Positions 13,673 through 17,415 of a DNA stretch of 17,415 nucleotides are shown here, piece after piece. A program made the translations under genes and the position numbers. The notes under the pieces are model-generated. The model searched no databases and was not told where the DNA came from. It saw only the letters and a list, made by a program, of their open reading frames with translations. Each line of letters starts with the position of its first letter. Within the stretch, counting starts at the first letter, position 1. The stretch comes from Chloroflexota bacterium. Lineage in GTDB: Bacteria > Chloroflexota > Anaerolineae > Fen-1058. The stretch spans positions 1 to 17,415 of the forward strand of contig JACRBO010000551.1 of NCBI GenBank assembly GCA_016219235.1, given 5' to 3'.

Positions 13673-15268
13673 ATGACGACCGACGATCAACACCCGCCAG
13701 AATCTGATCAGCCCACCGGCGACCGCACGTCGATCTCCGGCGGCGTCAGCGTCGATGCGCAACGCGACATTGCCATCGGCGGCGATGTCGTCGGGCGCGA
13801 TAAGATCGAGCAGATTAGCGGCGACAAAGTCGAGGGCGATAAGATCGTCGCGAGCGGCGACGTGGTCATTCGGCGGCAGATCACGCGCACCACCATTCAC
13901 ATCGGACAGCTCAACGTGCCGCTAATTCCGATGCTAGCCGGGGTCGGAATCGCACTGGCAATTCTGATCTTTATCAGTTTGAATGTCGCGCGTCTGAATC
14001 AATCCATCGCGCCAACGCCGACGCCGGGCCGCATGTCCAGCACGACGTTCAACGTCGTCGTCGCGGAGTTCGGCGAAGTCGATGCCAGCGGCCAAGTCCG
14101 CGTCACTGATCAAAGCCGCGCATTGAGCCAGAGCGTGTACGATACATTACAGGCGCAGCGCGAGGCTTTTCCCGATCCGATCATCAAGTCGTCGATTGCG
14201 ATTCGGTACGGCGGCTTGCCGGTAGCGAACGGCCTCGTGGCCGATGAGGCGACTGCATCGAACGTGGTTGATCTGCTGGGCGCGGACATGCTCATTTACG
14301 GCAACCTCGCCGCCGATGGTTCGTTTTCACCGCAGTTCTATGTCTCGCCCAGCGTGCGCGCCGAAGTCGATGCGTTGTTGACGGGCAATCAGACCGTCGG
14401 AACGCTGAGGTTTACATCGGGCGCGGCGTTTGGCGCGAGCACCGATCTGCGCACGCGCGCCAGCGCCTTGTTCTTCATCGCCACTGGCCTGGCTTACGAT
14501 GTGTTTGGCCGCGCGGCTCGATCACTTGAAGTTTACCGGCAAGCAGAACAACAATTGATCGATTGGCCAGAGCAAGGCGCGGGCAAAGAGATTCTCTATT
14601 TCTTCAAGGGTCAGGCCGCCTTGTTTCAAGCGCAGCAGACCACCGGGCGAGTTTCCACCGATCTATTGACCGAAGCAGCCGCCGACTTTCAACACGCCAT
14701 CGACAGCAATCCCGCCTATGCGCGCGCCCGCATCGGGCTGGGCAGCGCGCTCTATGTGCGGTTGCAGCGTGTCCCGGTGATCAGCGACACGCTCGGCTCA
14801 CCCGATCTGCAACGCATGCTCGACGAATACAATGCCGCGCCTGAATTGGCGCGTCAAGCGGGTGATCGTCTGGCCGAGTTGGTCGGTGGCCTATCGCAAG
14901 GCATCGGCGAGTATCACGTGGGCCGCGCGACGCGCCCCACCGATCGGGCCGCAGCCCGGGCCGCGTTCGCCGGAGCGATCGAGCGGATCACGTCGATCAT
15001 CCCGGCTTTGACGGACTTGCGCCAACCGCGTGTCCTGGCGCAAGCGCAGCTGGCTCTTGGCGCGATTTATATCCAGCAAGCCGAGATCGACCTGGAAAGC
15101 AACGCCCAGGCGGAAAGCAAACTCAACTATCAACACGCGCAGCAGGCATTTGAAGCGTGCGTCGCGCAGGCGGCCAACTCGACGGATCGCATCTTGATCG
15201 ATCTGATTGTGCGCGACCGCTGCCAGCCACAGTTGGAGCGCGTGAATCAAATCTTATCAGGACCATGA
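13673..15268 (+). CDS. Gly-rich N-terminus, one TM helix, TPR-like outer domain
   Basis: A 531-residue membrane protein. Residues 18-66 are a Gly/Asp/Val-rich segment (TSISGGVSVDAQRDIAIGG, GGDVVGRDKIEQISGDK, VEGDKI). Residues 83-105 form one membrane helix; R68, R69 and R72 before it favour a cytoplasmic N-terminus. A Pro/Thr linker (PTPTP) follows, then an alpha/beta domain at about 124-260 (TFNVVVAEFGEVD, DMLIYGNLAADGSFSPQFYVSP) and TPR-like helices to the end (ADFQHAIDSNPAYARARIGLGSALY; LAQAQLALGAIYIQQ). I recall related Chloroflexota TPR proteins with the 'YGNL...F.PEFY' block; their role is unknown. ATG 13673 is preferred to an in-frame TTG at 13652, although no ribosome site is visible for either. 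ATGA at 15265 overlaps its stop. Confidence 0.78.
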   Translation: MTTDDQHPPESDQPTGDRTSISGGVSVDAQRDIAIGGDVVGRDKIEQISGDKVEGDKIVASGDVVIRRQITRTTIHIGQLNVPLIPMLAGVGIALAILIFISLNVARLNQSIAPTPTPGRMSSTTFNVVVAEFGEVDASGQVRVTDQSRALSQSVYDTLQAQREAFPDPIIKSSIAIRYGGLPVANGLVADEATASNVVDLLGADMLIYGNLAADGSFSPQFYVSPSVRAEVDALLTGNQTVGTLRFTSGAAFGASTDLRTRASALFFIATGLAYDVFGRAARSLEVYRQAEQQLIDWPEQGAGKEILYFFKGQAALFQAQQTTGRVSTDLLTEAAADFQHAIDSNPAYARARIGLGSALYVRLQRVPVISDTLGSPDLQRMLDEYNAAPELARQAGDRLAELVGGLSQGIGEYHVGRATRPTDRAAARAAFAGAIERITSIIPALTDLRQPRVLAQAQLALGAIYIQQAEIDLESNAQAESKLNYQHAQQAFEACVAQAANSTDRILIDLIVRDRCQPQLERVNQILSGP

Positions 15269-15279
15269 GGAGGCGTGAC

Positions 15280-15966
15280 ATGACCGCGCGGGGGATGATG
15301 TATTTCGCGGCTGCGGTGTTGTTGGCGGCCTGTACATTCACGGTAACACCCGAACCTGATCGAGTGGCGACACGGGTCGCAGAAGATTTGGCGGTGGCGC
15401 AAACGTTGACCGCCGTCGCGCGGCCAGCCGTCCTGCCCACGGTGCCGGTGGCGCGGGTTACGCCGACCGTTGTGCCCATTCGACCGACCACCGCACCAAT
15501 CGCCACACCGCTGCCGGTGCTGGCCGATCCGGTTGTGCCGGCGTTCGGCTCGACCAACGGCCTGACGGGCGAAGTCGTGCTGCCGGGCTATACGGGCGCA
15601 CTCGATTCAATCGTGTTCACAGACCGCATCGTGTTCAGGCTCAAAGTCTTCGATCCGGATGCGGGCGCGACGGATGGCGCTAACATCCAATCGGTCGCGA
15701 TCACCATCGATAGTCCGCGCGGCGAGACCGCCCACGCGCAAACCGAAGTGACTTCGTGGTATTGCGCCTTTGGCGGCGGCGCGCCGGCCTGCCCGGTATG
15801 GGTCTTTGCGGAGCACGACAATCGCTGGCCGAACGGCACGCCCGTCTGCGCGGGCCAGGGCTATCAGGCCAACATGATCGTTACCACCGCGAACGGCAAT
15901 CGCACCGATGCGTCGTGGCGTTTCAACTTCGGTATTGAGGGTGACGCTTATCCGCCGTGTTTTTAG
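15280..15966 (+). CDS. Small lipoprotein with Pro/Thr linker
   Basis: A 228-residue predicted lipoprotein. A hydrophobic signal ends in the lipobox LAAC (15-18), so C18 is the lipidated residue. Residues about 45-90 are a Val/Pro/Thr-rich linker (TVPVARVTPTVVPIRPTTAP). About 100-228 is a compact beta-rich domain (FTDRIVFRLKVFDPDAG, AITIDSPRG) with four further cysteines in SWYCAF, APACPVWVF, TPVCAG and the C-terminal YPPCF, probably two disulfides outside the cell. AGGAGG (15268-15273) sits 6 bases before ATG 15280 and decides the start; an ATG at 15265 overlapping the previous stop is a weaker alternative. It follows the membrane TPR gene directly, so the two may work together at the cell surface. 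No family recognised. Confidence 0.78.
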   Translation: MTARGMMYFAAAVLLAACTFTVTPEPDRVATRVAEDLAVAQTLTAVARPAVLPTVPVARVTPTVVPIRPTTAPIATPLPVLADPVVPAFGSTNGLTGEVVLPGYTGALDSIVFTDRIVFRLKVFDPDAGATDGANIQSVAITIDSPRGETAHAQTEVTSWYCAFGGGAPACPVWVFAEHDNRWPNGTPVCAGQGYQANMIVTTANGNRTDASWRFNFGIEGDAYPPCF

Positions 15967-15978
15967 GAGAGTTGCCGG

Positions 15979-17415
15979 ATGTATTTTGTGCCGCGTTTTT
16001 CCAGACGAACGGGTTATGGTCTGGCGGTGCTGGCCGTGGCCGCCACTACCGCCATTCTGGCCGCCTTGCAGCCGTTTCTCGATCCACCCATCGATGCGCT
16101 GATCTTCCTGATGACCGTCGGCGTGGTCACGTCGCTGGGCGGCTTAGGCCCCGGCATCTTCTCCGCGGTGACGGCGTTTCTGGCCTTCAACTATTTCTTC
16201 CTGCCGCCCACGCACACCTTCATCGTGCATCAGACGCAGGACATTCTGACGCTGATCGCGTTTCTCATCGTCGCCGTCGTGATCAGCCAACTGGTCGGCC
16301 GCGCCCAGTCCAGCGCCCGGGCCGCCAGCGCCCGCGAACGCGAGGCGACCCAGTTATACGAATTGAGTTTGCAGCTGGCCGGGCTGCATGATGATCGCGC
16401 CATTGCGCAAACGCTGGGTGAACAGACGTATCAAACCGTGCAAGCCGATCGAGTGGAGGTCGCCATCGAGGCCCGTGCCGGTGACGCGGCGGTGTTGATC
16501 GCCCTGCCTCAGGCCGAACCGTCGATCACTGCGCCGCCGATCCTGCGCGTACCGCTGCAAACGGTGCGCGGTCAACAGGGCGAGATTCGCGTGTGGCGCA
16601 CCAGTCGCCCGCTGGAACCCGCCGAAGAACGGTTGCTGCGCACCAGCGCCAGTCAGGGCGCCATCGCCGTCGAGCGGGCGCGGCTGGCGCACGCGGCCAA
16701 TCGCTCGCAAGTGCTGGAAGAAAGCGACCGGCTCAAGTCCGCGCTGCTGTCGTCGGTGTCGCACGAACTGCGCACGCCGCTCGCCACCATCAAGGCGGCG
16801 GTAACCAGTCTGCGCAGCGCCGCCGTGCCGTGGGAATCGACGGCGCGCGATGAACTGCTGGCGGCGATCGAAGAAGAAACCGATTACCTGAATCAACTCG
16901 TCGGCAACTTGTTGGACATGTCGCGCATCGAGGCGGGCGCGCTGCATCCGCAGCGCCGCTGGAATGCGCTGGCCGAGATCGCGGGCAGCGCCGCCGGCAG
17001 TCTGCGCGCCGTGACGCAGAATCATCGTGTGCGGATCGATCTATCGGATGAACTGCCGCTGGTGTCGGTGGACTACGTGCAGATCGAACAGGTCATCCGC
17101 AACCTCATCAGCAACAGCGCCAAGTACGCGCCGCCGGACACTGAGATCCGATTGAGTGCGTGCGTCGTCGATCCCGCCTGGTTGCACGTACAGGTCAGCA
17201 ATCAGGGACCGTCCGTGCCCGCCGAACATCTGGAGCGCATCTTCGACAAGTTCTATCGGGTGACGGCTGCCGATCGGGTGACGGGGACCGGGCTGGGCCT
17301 GTCGATCTGCAAAGGTATCATCGAAGCCCACGGCGGCCGCATCTGGGCCGAAAACGCGCCCGATCAAGTCATCTTCAATTTCACACTGCCGCTGACCGAA
17401 GTCGCACCGGTCGCG
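15979..17415 (+). CDS. KdpD-like DUF4118 sensor histidine kinase, truncated at window end
   Basis: 479 residues are visible and the frame is still open at the window edge. Four membrane helices (about 14-32, 38-56, 58-76, 88-106) match the DUF4118 module of KdpD (GGLGPGIFSAVTAFLAFNYFF). A GAF-like region follows (about 125-235). The HisKA domain has H262 in SHELRTP, and the HATPase_c domain has an N box (RNLISNSAKYAPP) and G2 box GTGLGLSI. The usual KdpD N-terminal nucleotide-binding and Usp domains are absent, as in many 'KdpD-like' kinases. The G1 box is VSNQGPSVP, with Asn408 where Asp is usual and Ser for the second Gly. AGGAGA (15965-15970) lies 8 bases before the ATG, 12 bases after the lipoprotein gene, so co-transcription is likely. 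Signal unknown. Confidence 0.92.
   Translation, partial: MYFVPRFSRRTGYGLAVLAVAATTAILAALQPFLDPPIDALIFLMTVGVVTSLGGLGPGIFSAVTAFLAFNYFFLPPTHTFIVHQTQDILTLIAFLIVAVVISQLVGRAQSSARAASAREREATQLYELSLQLAGLHDDRAIAQTLGEQTYQTVQADRVEVAIEARAGDAAVLIALPQAEPSITAPPILRVPLQTVRGQQGEIRVWRTSRPLEPAEERLLRTSASQGAIAVERARLAHAANRSQVLEESDRLKSALLSSVSHELRTPLATIKAAVTSLRSAAVPWESTARDELLAAIEEETDYLNQLVGNLLDMSRIEAGALHPQRRWNALAEIAGSAAGSLRAVTQNHRVRIDLSDELPLVSVDYVQIEQVIRNLISNSAKYAPPDTEIRLSACVVDPAWLHVQVSNQGPSVPAEHLERIFDKFYRVTAADRVTGTGLGLSICKGIIEAHGGRIWAENAPDQVIFNFTLPLTEVAPVA

Noticed and set aside
15157..15279. N-terminal extension of the small lipoprotein
   Set aside because: It would overlap the end of the TPR gene and bury the lipoprotein signal; AGGAGG before 15280 fixes the start.
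1..17415. tRNA, rRNA, insertion sequences, integrases or attachment sites
   Set aside because: Read on both strands, none was recognised; no transposase or integrase motif and no terminal inverted repeats with target duplications were seen.

Overview
The window (17,415 bp, GC-rich, no RNA genes or mobile elements seen) looks like a chromosomal segment of a bacterium of the phylum Chloroflexota, probably close to Anaerolineae. The pointers are Pro/Thr-rich 'PTPT' linkers behind lipoprotein signals and membrane anchors, many TolB-like, GAF-kinase and KdpD-like proteins with no neat pathway operons, and a cluster carrying short Gly-rich 'GGDVVGRDKI' segments. The phylum call is inference from gene style only. 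Coding density is high and no gene-free stretch exceeds 150 bases.

Layout. (a) 1-1332, plus strand: the end of a DUF6958-like protein, a DUF4287/DUF5655 protein and a small TPR-like protein. (b) 1480-2415, plus: a three-S1-domain RNA-binding protein behind a consensus sigma70-type promoter and a structured leader. It converges on a minus-strand gene for a small Cys4 protein with an acidic tail (to 2563), and each gene has its own intrinsic terminator. (c) 2958-5254, minus: moeA and an aldo/keto reductase. (d) 5381-7157, plus: a magnesium-chelatase-I-type AAA+ ATPase overlapped by a small membrane protein, ending in a shared bidirectional terminator. (e) 7201-10300, minus: a lipoprotein and a membrane-anchored protein with TolB-type propeller repeats and a C-terminal M15 peptidase signature, separated by an 8-bp-period tandem repeat. 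(f) 10365-12481, plus: tlyA, translationally coupled to a soluble GAF histidine kinase. tlyA and the propeller gene share a 64-bp divergent promoter region in which both starts look leaderless. (g) 12520 to the window end, plus: a compact gene train made of a zinc-ribbon protein, a helical protein, a single-pass membrane protein with an extracytoplasmic repeat domain, a lipoprotein, and a KdpD-like membrane histidine kinase cut by the window edge.

How the genes work together. Regions (a)-(d) look like ordinary housekeeping and accessory genes. Region (g) is the candidate unusual system. Three consecutive, otherwise unrelated proteins (zinc ribbon, helical, TM-TPR) carry the same kind of short Gly/Asp/Val-rich segment, on the cytoplasmic side of the one that spans the membrane. 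They are followed by a lipoprotein and a sensor kinase. This suggests homotypic assembly of a membrane-associated signalling or stress complex through the shared segment. That is a hypothesis: the shared motif is seen in the sequence, the function is not.
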